A stretch of 64,000 nt of DNA from Macrotrachela quadricornifera (GCA_022393335.1 JAJEKB010001134.1:1-64000), one strand, 5' to 3'; shown: positions 32,731 to 46,570, numbered from the stretch's first letter. The notes: generated from the letters alone by a model not told the origin. Numbers and translations: made by a program.

Positions 32731-32965
32731 CTCTCCTTCGAATTCGCGATGAACACCTTTAAAGATCCTCTCGTAAGAGTATGAGATATAACATATATGT
32801 ATATATGTGTTATCATATATTTTAAAAGCAAAGAAATAAATGACAGACAATGTTAAACCATGTCGTCTACTTAAAATAGTTGGCTTAGTTTCATACAAAA
32901 ATAGGAACCAACAACAACAATAACAACAATTATCATTATATACATACGGAAAAAAAAAGAAAAAA

Positions 32966-35350
32966 CTATACATCATGACTTCGTCGAAAAAAGATATTTG
33001 TTGATGCTAAAATTGTTGTTGATTTTTCTGATTGTGGAACAGTATTAGTTAATCGACCAGATGTAGAACCACTTGAAATACTATCATCAATATATGGTAA
33101 TTCATGTTCACTTCGTTTTTTAGTTGTTAAATAAGTAGTTGCATAAGGTGATGGACCTTTTATTATTGATAAAGGACGAGGAAGATTAACAGATGGAATA
33201 GAAGGAGATGAAATTGTTGATGATAATACTGTATCCGATTCAAGATTAAAGTCAACATTTTTATAACGAGGAGATAATAATTCAGAAGAATCAGTTTGTA
33301 TTTCTGATGTACGACGAGCATCTTTTAAAAGTGGTATTAAAGAACTACGTAAACGTGTTTGTTCATTAGTAATATTTGTTGGTATCGACATTGAATCAGT
33401 TTGTTGTAGTTCATTATCTGTTAAATCTGATGATAATTTTGGCAACATATTACGTTCAATAAATACTTTTCCATGTCGAGGATTAGGTATTGGTGGAATA
33501 TCAGGTGTAATCGTTTGATCTGTACTTTCATCATCATCAATTTGATTATCTTCATTATTATAATCTTGTTTATTATCATCATTAAATTTCTCATTTGATA
33601 TTGATTTTAATAATGATTCACAAGCATTTGTATGATTTTTTAATGATTGATAAAAAATATTATAAAGTTCAAGAATGAATTTTCTACATACATAATCACT
33701 AACATTTGATGCAACTAAACGTAACATAAATGTTCCATCACCTTGTAAATATTGATAAACAAATTTACGTTTTAAATTTATTTCATTATCATGTTTATCA
33801 GTCAAAAAATGTAATACAAGACGTCGTTCAAGATAATGAAAATTATTATATGGTGACATACGATAAAGCCATATTATAATTGATATAAAATTAAAACATG
33901 ATAATATTACAAGCCAAAAATATAGATATGTGAAGATTTGTTGATTAAATAAATTAAATGGTAATACACATTGAACTGTATAACGATGAGATTCTTTTGG
34001 ATGATTTGGTTCACGAATACTAAAATCGCATAAAACCTAGAAATAAAAAAAAAGGAAATATTCACTGCAAGATTAAAGAATTTCTTGTTGTATAGTGAAA
34101 TATACTTAATACTATCCAGAAATGATGTTATCAATAGGAGAGAATACAATTATATCATCAAATAGAAATAATCTATTGAGAAAATTTCTCTAGATACTAA
34201 AAAGTTTTTCAATTAATATTTCGTTCATGTGTAAAAAACATATGACTAGGCAAAATTTAACATAAAACTAAAAACTAAATTAAATGTAGAAATTAAATTA
34301 AAAAAATAATTGAAAAATCGAGACACCGTATAAACAATTTCCTTTTAAGATCAATCTTTTCATTATTACTCAAATAAAGTTCTCTTCCTCAATTAACTTT
34401 TACTTTCTATATCTTATTCCGATTAATACAACATTGATTCTTCTTTTTTTTTTATAAAACTATTAATTAAACACACCACTTTAGGAAAATATTCATTTCC
34501 TGAATGAAGTAAACCAATTTGTTTCGTCCAATATCTATATAGAATTTCAATTCCATAAAACCAAAAATTTCTTCCTAATAATATATTTAATAATAAAATT
34601 TGTCCAATTGAATTAAATAAATAAAGAAATTTAATAAATAAATAACTTATTATTAAATAATTTCCTGTATAAATTCCAATAGGAAAACAAATATGATAAA
34701 TAATACGTATGAATTTTTCTTTTCGTGTTAATAATGTTTTATTTTTATGTAATATTGTTAAACGATAAGTATTTGAACAATATGTATTTAACCAATTTGT
34801 TATATATTCAAGTAATTTTTTTTTCTCTTCATTTCCTAAATTTGATGAACGATATGTTTGAGCAGCTTCAATTAAATCTTTTAAATCAACACCACTACGA
34901 AGACTTAAACCACGCCAAAATTTATGTGGAATATAAAATAAAATAGCCATTAAAAGAAGTATAAATGGTGTCCATTGATAATATTTAAGTTCATGTTCAT
35001 GACGTTTATTATAATCATCTGGTAAATTTTCATACATATCAAATGTATATGTATTTGTTATAAAACATATTTGATTAACATATTGTTCATAACTACCAGT
35101 AAATTGTGCAGGTACCTGAAAATATTTTTAGACAAAACAAAATCTTTTTTTTTTTTCTAGAAAAACAAAAATAAATACAAACCCAACATTTAATTTGATT
35201 TCCACTAAATTGTCGATTCGTAACAATAATAGCAAATACAGTTAATATTGCTACTGTATGTGAATAATTTAAACGATCAAATAAATCATCATCAAATTTA
35301 TTATAAGCAACTATTTCAGGTAAACGACGTATCAATGCAAATATATCCAT
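32966..35350 (-). CDS. Innexin (gap junction / hemichannel subunit)
   Basis: Exons 35350-35183, 35115-34477 and 34036-32966 join in phase 0 to 625 residues. The motif YYQWTPFILLLMAILFYIPH matches the invariant YYQWVPF of innexins at the start of TM2. The first extracellular loop has the expected two Cys (QIKCWVPAQFTGSYEQYVNQ, then IC); the second loop has LCDFSIRE and RYTVQCVLPFNLFNQQIF, again two Cys. Four membrane segments follow the family layout. Innexins form invertebrate gap junctions and pannexin-like hemichannels. ATG 35350 (MDIFALIRR) is the only sensible start. The cytoplasmic tail is long (about 270 residues), Ser/Thr/Asp-rich and probably regulatory. The exon 2 donor was placed at GTG|GTGTGT because it restores the FPKVVLCDF spacing. 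Confidence 0.95.
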
Positions 35351-38300
35351 ATACAAATAATTAATTATATTAAGTTAAAAAATAAAATAAAATAAACATT
35401 ATTTACTAAAGAAACAAACAAAAAACTCTTGAATTGTTTATTAGTAAAAGATTAGAAATGATTAAGCTACATGTTAATCTTCTAGTCTTGTCTTATAATC
35501 TTTATTCAAGAATGACAGTTGATTACATCATAGACTATAGGAGAAAAAAAAAGAAAAGAATTCAAAGTTTTTCTTTCTTTTTTTTTTTTTGCTTTTCTCT
35601 TTTTCTTTCGAGCCGACAACAGACAATCATCAATCGATCAAGTGTGACAGGCTTAACACAGCATAGCTTGATATGATTTGATAGCTATTCTATTCTTTGG
35701 ATTACATCACTTCTATCATTCACAGTGATGTGTGTCTTATCTTTTCTTCAAAGAAAAAAAAAAAACTATTCGAGACATTGTATAGAACTAATAAGTCAGG
35801 TACTACTTACTATAGTATTGATATTCTTTGTTGTTATTAATTTAACATTCTATATATTTTGAAGAAAAATACAGAATTAATAGAAAATATATATAAGTTG
35901 ATGATCATATTGACATATCACTATGATTTTAATACATTCCTATTCATTATTTGGTTGTCTCTCTGTAGGAGACGAGAGACAATTATAGTGTATCATTATC
36001 ATTATAGACAAAATAAAAGAATGTATTGCAGTAACCAGAAGCAATTCTTTCATCAGCTTCATCTTAGTTTTTTCTTCTTTTCGCTTCTTCTATTGCCGGT
36101 GGGATGATTGACCAGTTGGAGAAACAGCAGTTGTAGCAGATTGGATGTTATGTCTTGTAGGGTATATCAATACTAATAAAATTTTCCTAGCCTTCTGTTT
36201 CTTCTTATATAGACCAGTAATGGTCGTCGTCGTTCTTTTTTTTTTTCTTTCTTTTTTCTCTTTCTTTTTCACATAATGAGAAACGACCGGACACACGCAA
36301 TCCTTGCAAGATGATGGAGGCGAGACGGAACAATTATTAAGTTCGACGACGATGACGATTCAAATTAGTATTGCAGATGAATGTCACTACCGTTGGTCAT
36401 TTTTTCTCAACAAGCATATACATCATATACATAAGCACTAAGTTCAATACGATCTGCATATGTTAAATTTTTCTTAAGAACAAAGAAAAAAATGCAACAA
36501 AAGGAAAAAAAGTAGAACGAAGAAGAAGGAAGAAAAAGGAAAAAAAAGAAGAACAAGAACAAGATGCAAGAGCTTTTCCTGTTTCACTAACATGCAACGT
36601 CACTTCTATCTGAGTGCTACGGAAAAGATTAGCATGAGAGAAAAAATACCCAGATGGACGTGAATATATTGTGTGCTGAGGTTCGCACACTCTATAATTA
36701 TATCTTCTTTCTCTTATTCTCGTTGCCGTCCTCGATCCATCGGTATCGATAGCACTTAGGGACTAGCGAGATCGAACTATTAATTCATGAATCTTTTTTT
36801 TCTCTCTCTTAGTTATGTGTGCATGTGTGTGTAACTAACGACCTTGTTTCTACAATAAACCTTGAATTGTGCGATGCAAATATGCATTCTCTTCGATTTT
36901 TTTTTCTATTGTTGTCGAATAATCAATATGATGTATACAAGTTCTTTATTAAGAAAAATCTTCTTTCTCTTTTTCTTCTTATTCATATATTCTTATGATG
37001 ACTGTCAATAATATTCATCACAATTATTTTTCTTTTAAACATTTCCTCGAATACAATTGAGATTTAGATAGAATCAAAGCAATTTGTATTTCTAAATAAG
37101 ATATTATTAATCCTATCAATAAAAAAAGGATTGTCAAATAAAAACTTAATTAAAAAAATATTAGACAATTTTATTTATATATTTTAATCAAAAGATAAAT
37201 ACAAATTTTTAATTCTATATATCTATTCTAATAAAAAAACAAGAAAATATTGAAGTGAAATAATAAACATAAATTATGAATTAGATAAGTAAAGATTATT
37301 TACGTAATAATCTCTATTCTTATATCAAATACACAAAAAATAATTAATTACTTTTTTTTTTAATTAAGAAACTTTAGTATTCTACTATTGAATATAAAGA
37401 TTAATCAATATTTAAAACTTGAATTAATTGAGATCTTATTAAATTACATAATAATAATGCAGAAATATACGAAGTAAAAATTGATATAATTGATGTTCTT
37501 TTCTCTATTTAATGTTTATTATCCATTATATTCGAAGAATTCATATTAATACCAAAAAAATCTTCTCATTCGTATTTGAAGTATATATGAAATAGATCTT
37601 GAGAGTCATTATATATATTTTAACTTTAATAGAAAGACATAAAATCTATTTATATAAAGAGAACTACTTGAGTTAAAAGAGTCTTAATAAATAATAATGA
37701 ATTGTTGACATTTAATTTCATGATAAGGATCTATACTAATTTACTACAAAATATATACAGATATAATGCAAAAGAGCAAATAGTTGATGTAAGAAATCAT
37801 CTGATTAACTAATAACTTCGTAAAATATTTGTATAATATGTTCAAAAAGGAAAGATCATTATTTGAATTTTATTTATTTTATATTACATATACAATCATA
37901 AAAAAATTCATTATAAATATAGTTTTATTTAGTTACATGTCTCTTTCAATCTCACATATTGTCTTATATCATATATATTATTGAACAATTTGTGCCATAT
38001 TTGATTATTTCCTATATGAATAAATATATATATTTGATTAATATACTCTATTAATCATTACTACCAGATGTAAATGAACAATGTTATAATTTCATTAATT
38101 GACAAATAATAAATTCAATCTGTATATAATCAATAAACTTATCATTGAATAGAAATAAGACAAAGAAAATATTTTCTTATAATATCTAATAATTTGAATA
38201 TATTTTGAAAAGAAAAATCCTATAAATTATTATTTAGAATTTCTAGATAGGGTTATATCATTATAATAAATGCGTGATAAAATTATAAAATAATTTTTTA

Positions 38301-41300
38301 TTTTTAGAAAAAGAATAATAAAATAAATAGATTTTGATTTTATTCTAGTCTATAAATAATCTATTTAGTCATCATTATTTTCAAAAAATCAATCAAAATA
38401 AAAAATAATTCAACGGAAGTTTTGTTTGCTATTACAAATAAGTTATTATTATAGAGATAACGTCTGTGTATGTAATTTCCTGTCAAATGTATATCGAAAT
38501 ACTATAATCAAAAAAAATATAGTAAATATTATAACCATCATCATCATCATATATATTGATTATTATATTTATTTCATTTTTCCTATCTTAATCTTTATCT
38601 AACCATTGAATTTTTTGATTGAAAAAAAAAATATTTATAAAGTCTAGTTTTTTTTTAATATTAAAACTATATTATTTAATGTAAAAAATTACATTATAAT
38701 CTAATTAATCATAATAATTTCCTAGTACATTGTTCGTCAATTATAAGAATTTTTATTTAGTTATATATAAATTCATGTGTTCTTTGTCTAGTAATCATAT
38801 TTACTTCAAGTTTTTTCGAGATGATAAGCTTATAAGTTTTATTCAATATAGGAATATGTCTCATACGATAAATTAAAGATCAAATAACAAATAAATGCAT
38901 CAATAAATACAAAATGTACTTTAAAAAAAATTTTATATTAAAAAGAATTATTTGAATATATAGGTTTTTTTGTTTTGTTGTTGTTATTATTTTTATTATT
39001 CCACATCGGAAGAAACCTATTTGTTTGAAATAAAATGCAAATCTAGCGTGTAATACAGAAGATAATTAGAATGGAATATTTTTTCCTATATAAAGGAAAA
39101 AAAAAATAAGTAATTTACTCAATTAATAATATTTTTTTTTTATATATATATATAAAGATTTTTTTTGGAATTTCTTATAGTAAGAATGACAACTAATGCC
39201 TAGAGTGCATGTTATAATAGTATTGTTATAATAATGAAAAAATGTTAACCTGTTTGCTTTTGTCACGTCTTTCAATCGGAAATGATAAATTAGTCTTTTT
39301 CTTTTTATGAATTATATATTTATCAATGTAAAAAATTTCATTTTTTTCTTTTTTTTTTTGAAATCCATAAAATTAATTTTATTATTATCTTTTCATATAA
39401 GATAAGAATTTCTTTAATTATCTCATTCATTAAAACAAAAGAAAATATTATATGTATAATGTCACAAAACAAATCACGATCTTTTCTTGTCTCATAATTT
39501 ATCAACACCTAATTTATTGTAATCAACCTATCATTTGATTTGCGTATGTTTGTGATAATAAGTAGGTGGAATATATTGGTGAAACTAGCGCACTATATAC
39601 GACAAAAAAAAGAGCAAATAAACAGCCGCACTCTATATAAATAATGTATTGACAATAACAACAGACGATACGCTAACGGCTGTCTCTATTTAGCTAACAT
39701 TTGGACGATACCAACTAATCTTTATCTTTATATCGTGCGTTTGTATTTTTTGGCACGACAGGTAATGCCAGAAAAAATAATCTGTATAGTTCTCGATTTT
39801 TATATAAGATTTTTCAGAAAAAAAAGGCAACTGAGTACACGCTTGAAAACGAGAACAAATGGATAAGTACATGATTGAATTGGTTACGGTTGATTGCACA
39901 GATAATGGAGGAAAGCATAGTACAATTGAATCACAACAACACTAGTGGCCGATTAGACTGCTGATCGTGTCAAATTAATGGGTAGTAGTACTCGTCGCCT
40001 TTCCTCCATCTCTACTCTTCGTCGTTCATAGCCTTGAAGCGTGCGTAAATGTCTCTTCATATTCTGAGATGAAGTTTTTTTTTTCACTCTTTTCTGTCTG
40101 TCTGTTTGTTTGTCTCTCTATAAAATAACGAGAGAAGGAGAGACATAGTTAGATTTTCCGTTATTCTTGTCTCGCAGTCGATTTTTTTTCGTCATCGTCA
40201 TCATTGTTGTTGTTCTCATTTTCTTCTTTTTTTTTTTCAAAAAAAACAAACCCATGAAAAAGCGAGAATATACTGCATCATCATCGACGGAGATTAGAAA
40301 CGTTATTATTTTATATTATGAGCTAGTTTATTGTCACATCATATTGTCAAACTAGAAATTAGTTGTGTTCGTTTGTTGGTCACTATATATTGCACATAGT
40401 TTTTTTTTTCTGAATCCGAAGATATTAATCAAGAAAAAGAAGAAAATAGAATAAGAGAAAGAAGAAAAAAATAGTCTTCGATTTGGCATATTGAGAAAAG
40501 AATAATTGGGTGAATAGAACTAGTATTTAGAGAGACAGATCCATAAGCAGATAAAGACTCGACACATATGCCGATCGTTTAGGTCATAGACATCGTTGTG
40601 ATGATGTTACTTAATTTTGACGACCGTAGTCCTATTGTCCATCAAACAGACTAGAATAGTTTTATTTCATCAATGATTTCTTCGTCTTCTAGTTATTCTC
40701 TTCTCTTCGGATTGATATGTTTATTTCGCTTTATTCCTTACTATAGTACCTCAATGCGTTCTATCGTCCCACCGGATGATACAAATGTTTCCGATCGTCA
40801 TCGTAGCTCGTTGTTTTTTTTTCTCTTGTCGCCTTCTTGTCTCTTTCGTCGCCACGTCGAACAGGAGCTAATCAAAGCCAATACAATTATAGTAAGCACT
40901 TATCTACTATTGCTGCTGCTGTTTTTCTGTGTTGGTGGTGTTAGCTTTTTTCAGCAATTGGAAGGCGATAGTTGTTACTTAAAAAAATATGCATATACAT
41001 ACATACACGTACAATATAGAGGTAGAATCGAAATTGTCAATAAACTGTACTTTAATTATATTTCTTTTTATCATAAATGATTCTTCTTTATATAGTTAAT
41101 GATTATACTGATATATATATATCTTTATATACAGAGACAACTATACTACTGTTTATATATTTGTATAAAGTAGATGAGAAAAAGACAGGCATCGATGATT
41201 TATGGTTTCATTTCTACAGGCATATACACGTATATATTCATATTATTAAGTATTGAGATATTCTACCTTTGGAATAATATTGATAAAAAAATTTATAATT

Positions 41301-41539
41301 TCGAATCAAATTTTTTTGTTTTTATTATGAAATAGTTTATAAAAAATTTTAATAAAGAATGTAAAGAAAATTTATTGGTATTTCTTTCATTCTTTTTAGA
41401 TAATGCAGATGGAATTATATGATTATTAGTTGCTTTAAAGAGTAATCGTTATCAATATTATTCTTTGCTTCTCTTGTAAACTTTTATTTATTTTATCTCT
41501 TATTCATTTATATAATATAATACAATATAAACGTTAATA
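35351..41539. other. 6.2 kb gene-poor region
   Basis: No supported gene. It is mostly very AT-rich (36900-39500), with somewhat GC-richer patches at 36100-36800 and 39500-40900 that hold pyrimidine-rich runs. Several 60-135 codon frames (e.g. 40673-41080) have codon use unlike the genes around them. The patches could be regulatory or 5' untranslated sequence for the genes downstream. Confidence 0.45.
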
Positions 41540-42094
41540 ATGCATTCAATGGTAGGCGCTTATGGTCAATATAATGTAAAACGACGTCGAGTTGAAATTG
41601 TTGGCGGTTACTGTTATAGATTTTTTCAATGTAGTTTTCCATGTGGTATTGTCATGCTTATACTTTCAATTGTATTTATTTTGGTTGGTACGAGTCAACT
41701 CATTTATATAATACATTTTAATGGTTGTAGTACATTAACGACAACAAATCGTGAAATTAATACAAATAATAATGTATTATCATCATCATCATCATCAGTA
41801 TCAACATCATCATCATCATCATTCAAATGTAATCGACATACAATGAAAGTATTAGGTATAACATTTGTTGTTTCGGGTTTAGTTTTATTTTTAATAAGTC
41901 TTCTTATTACAAAATATTCACGTTCGAGTGAAGAAGATAATATTATACGAGCAACAACATCATCATTATCAGCTAATAATGTAAAATCTACTCAAAATCA
42001 ACAACAACAACAACAACATCCATCTTCTCATTATTATCATACACCATCATCTTCATTAAATGATCAAAATAATGTTGTCGTTTCTATACGATAG
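41540..42094 (+). CDS. Two-TM membrane protein of unknown function
   Basis: Single-exon frame, 184 residues. The basic N-terminus (VKRRRVEIVGGYCYRF) leads into TM1 (residues 36-60, GIVMLILSIVFILVGTSQLI) and, after a Ser-rich loop with a Cys on each side (C63, C97), TM2 (103-124, VLGITFVVSGLVLFLISLLI). The C-terminal tail is Ser/Gln/His-rich and probably disordered. Both termini would face the same side; the positive N-terminus suggests the cytosol. Codons end mostly in A or T as in other genes here. I do not recognise the family. It shares its plan (N-tail, two close TMs, long polar tail) with the gene at 44539-45555. Confidence 0.6.
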   Translation: MHSMVGAYGQYNVKRRRVEIVGGYCYRFFQCSFPCGIVMLILSIVFILVGTSQLIYIIHFNGCSTLTTTNREINTNNNVLSSSSSSVSTSSSSSFKCNRHTMKVLGITFVVSGLVLFLISLLITKYSRSSEEDNIIRATTSSLSANNVKSTQNQQQQQQHPSSHYYHTPSSSLNDQNNVVVSIR

Positions 42095-42961
42095 TTCAAT
42101 TCAAATCTTTTCTTTCCTTGTATTCGATTTTTTTTCCATTCTGCATATCATTGTACATACTATTTTTTTTTTCTTGTTGTTGGTTTTTTTTTGTGCTGAA
42201 AAGATAGAAGAGTAGCAGCAGACGCATACAATATATAGCAGTGCCTCTCAATAATTACTCGAATAACCTTTTTTTTTTGTGCATACAATATACACATATA
42301 TATATATACAGATAAGTTATACTGATCACTATGAGAAAATGTTTGTATATATATATGTATGTATACATACAAAACGTTTTCCATGTGCAGTATTCGAGAA
42401 TAGTTCTTTGTAATCAAATTAAGATATTGTATATGACAAAAAAAAATACTTTGAGTACTTGAAGTACGCTTTTCTAATGGATAATAACAAATAAGAATTG
42501 TTTTGTAAATACTTAAGAAAAAAAAATAATGAACAAAAAAGAAGAAGAATTATTATTTGTGAATATTTAATTTCTTTTAATAATAGTCATATCATTGATC
42601 ACTTGAAAAAAGAAAATGAGAAAGGATTCAATTAATTTATATAGTTAATCTGAAGAGAAAAAAACGATGGATTAGTTATGATAAATAATTGGATTCGATC
42701 TTGAATTGAATGGATAAACTAGATGTGAATGTAAGGATATTTAATATGATTGAAAAGATAATGTAATTGGAAATTTTATCTGATCAGATAGAAATCTTTA
42801 AATTATCTGATATATATATTGTCTCGAGAGATTTTCTTTTTTTTTCTTTTCATCGAATTCTAGAAGTCGAATGTTTTTTTTTTGTTTAGGATAAAATAAA
42901 AATTTATAATGAAAAATAATTAAGATTATTTATCAAAATATTTTTTTCTCTCTTTTATTAA
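42095..42961. other. Convergent spacer
   Basis: 870 bp of AT-rich DNA with short TA/GT runs (about 42290-42370). Nothing coding is supported. Confidence 0.5.
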
Positions 42962-43456
42962 TTAAAATGATAAATTTGAACTATTTGTTTTCCATGAAAT
43001 TGAATTTGTTTGTTGTGTAATAATACTTTGATTACTACTATTACTATCTTCCATAATTAAAATATTTTTTTCTTTATGTTTTTTTCTTTTTAATGATTGT
43101 TTCATATTATTATGATAAGATTTTCTAATAATCTTTGTCTTATTCATTGATGACATTGATATTGATTGTCGATTATGAAATATAGCATATAAACATAGGA
43201 TAATAGAACTAAATATACAAAAACTAAGTATGATAAATGTATTCATATATGACATTTGATTTATTGTTATTTTTGTTGAAGTATTCATTAACGATATATT
43301 AGAACTGTTAATAGTATAAATACGATAATGATAATAATAATAGTAATGATGATGTTCAAAGATCACGAAATAAGTAAAAATAAAAAGTTTTATTATTAGA
43401 TTAATAGGAAATAATATAAAATTCAAGCGCCATTCATTGATATAATCTTTATTCAT
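42962..43456 (-). CDS. Putative two-TM protein, hypothetical
   Basis: Single-exon frame of 164 residues. TM1 is about 12-33 (LNFILFPINLIIKLFIFTYF), TM2 about 72-92 (FIILSFCIFSSIILCLYAIF). Between them is a His/Tyr run followed by several N-x-S/T sites, and after TM2 a strongly basic stretch (KQSLKRKKHKEK) and a Ser/Asn tail. The two-helix plan and polar tail echo the flanking genes. Because AT-rich spacer easily yields Ile/Tyr/Asn-rich frames, the evidence for translation is only moderate. No family recognised. Confidence 0.42.
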   Translation of the reverse strand: MNKDYINEWRLNFILFPINLIIKLFIFTYFVIFEHHHYYYYYHYRIYTINSSNISLMNTSTKITINQMSYMNTFIILSFCIFSSIILCLYAIFHNRQSISMSSMNKTKIIRKSYHNNMKQSLKRKKHKEKNILIMEDSNSSNQSIITQQTNSISWKTNSSNLSF

Positions 43457-43970
43457 TTTCTTAAGTTATATTTTTGATGAAAGATTATGTCAAATATAGA
43501 GCAACAAAAAAAAAAACGAACAACCAATTATCATGTATCTCACGACCTTTTTTTTTCCTTGTCTATATATTGGATGATAAATTACAATGTCCAAAATCTT
43601 ATCTCGAAATCTATATGTGTTTATTATTGAGATGATAGATATATGAGAAAGAACTATATTTTCAAATAAATATTTTTTCTTATTGTATATAGTAAAAAGG
43701 TTAATAAATATAGCATATGTTGTATATACACATACGTTAATCATAAACGAAGGTAATTATTCAAAGACAATTATCAATAATCAAATATAGGTGATTTATT
43801 TCTCATATATATATGAATGACAGGAATGATAAATGTAATAATTAACTCCTTGACATTTTATTAAGTATTATACCAACTATTAGTATTCTATTTTTTTTAC
43901 ATTATTTTCTTATTGAGGAAAACTGAAGGTATGTTCTTCTTTTCTAATATATCACAGATAGATCGATAAG

Positions 43971-43995
43971 TATATATATATATATATATATATAT
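43971..43995. repeat. (TA)n microsatellite
   Basis: About twelve TA units without interruption. Confidence 0.9.
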
Positions 43996-44415
43996 CACTA
44001 TCAAAAATAAGTTTAGATTGATCAATACCAAATACTAATTCGATATCAAATTTCTATAATTTGAAAAATTCTATATATATATATATGTGATAAGATTTGC
44101 ATCAATAGTCATACAATTCTTTTATAGATTGTTTACATCTTTTTCATCATCATCTATATACTGCATGTCTTTTCTTATTTTTAGTTAGTATACGACTGCT
44201 TTACTTGTTTCTCTGTCTCTGTCTCTCCCTCCCTCTCTCTTTCGGTTTCTCTCTCTAGCTCTTAGGCGCACCATCTTTATCATCATCATCCCAATATTTT
44301 CTTTCTTGTAAGATTCTAACGCATGCTTTTGCACAGTGGATCCACATTTTCACACCCTCAATTGATTTGTTTCTGTAACATGTTGTCCTTCGTATCAATA
44401 AGACAAAATCTCGTT

Positions 44416-44437
44416 CTCTCTCTCTCTCTCTCTCTCT
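44416..44437. repeat. (TC)n microsatellite
   Basis: About eleven TC units about 100 bp before the start of the next gene. Confidence 0.9.
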
Positions 44438-44538
44438 TTCTGTTTCTGTTTTCTGACAAGATTGAGTGACAAAAAGCACATGCCATCGACATCGATCGAC
44501 AATCATTAATCGACAAACTGTATTGTTATATATTGTTC

Positions 44539-45555
44539 ATGCGATCATCTTTTCCTTCACCACCAATACCGGTGGATTCAATTGTTATTAATGAATTATC
44601 ATCAACAAAACCAACTACAACACTTTTACATTCATCAAATATTAAAAATCAACATCATCATCATCTATATAATTATTGGACATTAAATGAACGTTTAAAA
44701 TCAAAAAATGAAAAATTATCTAGACGACAACAATCATCATGTCGTTTATCATTTTATTCATTATGGTTATTTATATTTGCAGGTGTAATGATTATTATTG
44801 TATATCGCTTTACAGATGATTGTCCATCAATACCAACAGATCGAAAACAATTTTTTTTACGATGTATAAGACATATTCTCCTTTTACTTATGATATGTAT
44901 TAGTTTTCTTGCATGTAGTGGTATTGTATTTGGTGCTTGTCGATATTTTCGTTCTCAACCTCAAACATTGATGTATAATAATGAATATGAATTACGTTTA
45001 ACACCAAATTATGATGTAATACCAATGACTAATACATCACATTCATGTTATTGTCGAACATCATTAACAAATGGTGCTTCTATGTTACCGTCCCAACAAA
45101 TGACTAATCATCATGATGAAAATTCAAATGTAACTATAACTTCATCTTTACAAAATATATCACCACAACGTAGAGTACCTCCATTTACATATGAGGAATT
45201 ACCACCTGCTCAATCATTATCTCCTCCACCATTACCACCATTACCATCATTACCACCATTACCAATATTATCAAATGTTAATGTAAACTCAAAGCTTTCT
45301 AATACAAATCATAACAAAAGTGCATTTCTTTCATCGTCCACTTCGACATCATCATCATCACCACAATCAATCTTTTCTACAACAATTATTTCTAATGCAC
45401 CTGATGTAAGAACGTCTAAAAATAACAAACGTAAATCAACATTAATTTTTGAAGATGCTTGTCCAAGTACGCCTACTTCCTACACAACTTGTGTATGCGG
45501 AACAGATGTCTGGGAAAGACAACAAAGATCAACAATTCCATTGTCACCATGTTAA
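44539..45555 (+). CDS. Two-TM protein with proline-rich tail, unknown function
   Basis: Single exon, 338 residues from ATG 44539 (MRSSFPSPPIP). TM1 lies at about 72-90 (FYSLWLFIFAGVMIIIVYRF), a 20-residue loop contains one Cys, and TM2 lies at about 110-135 (LLLLMICISFLACSGIVFGA). The tail of about 200 residues has PPFTYEELPPAQ, which includes a PY-like patch, then a Pro-rich run of PPLPPLP type and a Ser-rich stretch. The Cys-bearing end (CPSTPTSYTTCVCGTDVWER) looks conserved rather than random. Proline-rich tails often bind SH3 or WW domains, so a membrane adaptor is possible; that is inference. It is probably related in plan, if not by descent, to the gene at 41540-42094. Confidence 0.68.
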   Translation: MRSSFPSPPIPVDSIVINELSSTKPTTTLLHSSNIKNQHHHHLYNYWTLNERLKSKNEKLSRRQQSSCRLSFYSLWLFIFAGVMIIIVYRFTDDCPSIPTDRKQFFLRCIRHILLLLMICISFLACSGIVFGACRYFRSQPQTLMYNNEYELRLTPNYDVIPMTNTSHSCYCRTSLTNGASMLPSQQMTNHHDENSNVTITSSLQNISPQRRVPPFTYEELPPAQSLSPPPLPPLPSLPPLPILSNVNVNSKLSNTNHNKSAFLSSSTSTSSSSPQSIFSTTIISNAPDVRTSKNNKRKSTLIFEDACPSTPTSYTTCVCGTDVWERQQRSTIPLSPC

Positions 45556-46570
45556 ATTTTTGCTTCATTTCCACTTCCTTTTTTCTTTTTTTATTAAACA
45601 ATTAACGGTTGAATAATTTGATTTGTGCTAGTCAACTCTCAATTTATCTCGTTCACTATCTTTTTACCGCCTTTAATCGACACATACGCATAAATATATC
45701 ATGTCGATAGTGGGTGCTATTGTTAAACAGTTAATTTCGTTTCATCTTTCTTTTATATTCTATATTGACACAATGAACAAAAATAAATAATTGATTGATG
45801 GACATTCTTTATATATTCATTATTGATTTCCTATGTGGAAACTACTTTAATGTTATAAATTTGACTAATATAAATATATAGGGAAAAATAAAAGAAATGA
45901 AAATATTATTATTGAGTAATTCTAAAATAAAAATTATTCTTATCTTGTCTTCGAATTTCATCAAACGATGACGTTCTGTCTTCTGTTGTTGGTAGAATTC
46001 GTATACTAATCAAATTAGTCGCTTCAAGTAATATTAGTCAAATAAGAGAGAGAGAGAAAGCAAAGACAAGAAGATAGAAACGAAGAAATAGATAGTTAAT
46101 GTTTATTTTCCTTATCCGCCCCTAATTTAATCAGAATAAACCTATACACGTACGATCAGTTGACGAATGCAATGATGTCGTTCGCTTCATTGATCGAGTT
46201 CTGCTTACTCGATCATCATCATTTATAGTTTACATAAAGAATAAATTATTTTCCTTTTGGCAATATTTTACTTCTTTTTTTTTTGTATTCTGAAGACGTG
46301 ATCAATTTTTATAAATAACCAAAAAGAAATTTTTTCTTAGGAATTCCCTATTGGCAATACAATCATATTTGCTTTATAGTTTTTCTTCAAAATATATTCA
46401 TTTTATTCATTCTTAATTTAAAAAAAAAATATAATTTGTTTACAGCATTCGAAGATTAAAAATTGGCCTTAAAAATATCACAAAACTATAATGAAAATTA
46501 ATGGACGGATAAGAATATTGTTTCGGGATTAAGATATATATGTTCATATATATATTTAAAAAATTTGGAT
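45556..46570. other. Convergent spacer before ddi2
   Basis: 1 kb of AT-rich DNA between the 3' ends of two genes. A purine run (GAGAGAGAGA) lies near 46047. No gene is seen. Confidence 0.5.

Larger units (their letters stand above)
43457..44538. other. Intergenic DNA with microsatellites
   Basis: It holds a TA run (43971-43995), pyrimidine-rich DNA (44210-44260) and a TC run (about 44416-44437). It is upstream of the plus-strand gene at 44539. The minus-strand frame at 44255-44506 is the shadow of the TC repeat (Arg-Glu run). Confidence 0.6.

Noticed and set aside
40673..41080. 135-codon plus-strand frame with a hydrophobic start and a late Leu-rich segment
   Set aside because: Codon choice (many C/G-ending codons, long T runs read as Phe/Leu) differs from every supported gene here, and no conserved motif is visible.
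44255..44506. Minus-strand frame with an Arg-Glu run
   Set aside because: It is produced by reading the TC microsatellite; no conserved sequence flanks it.
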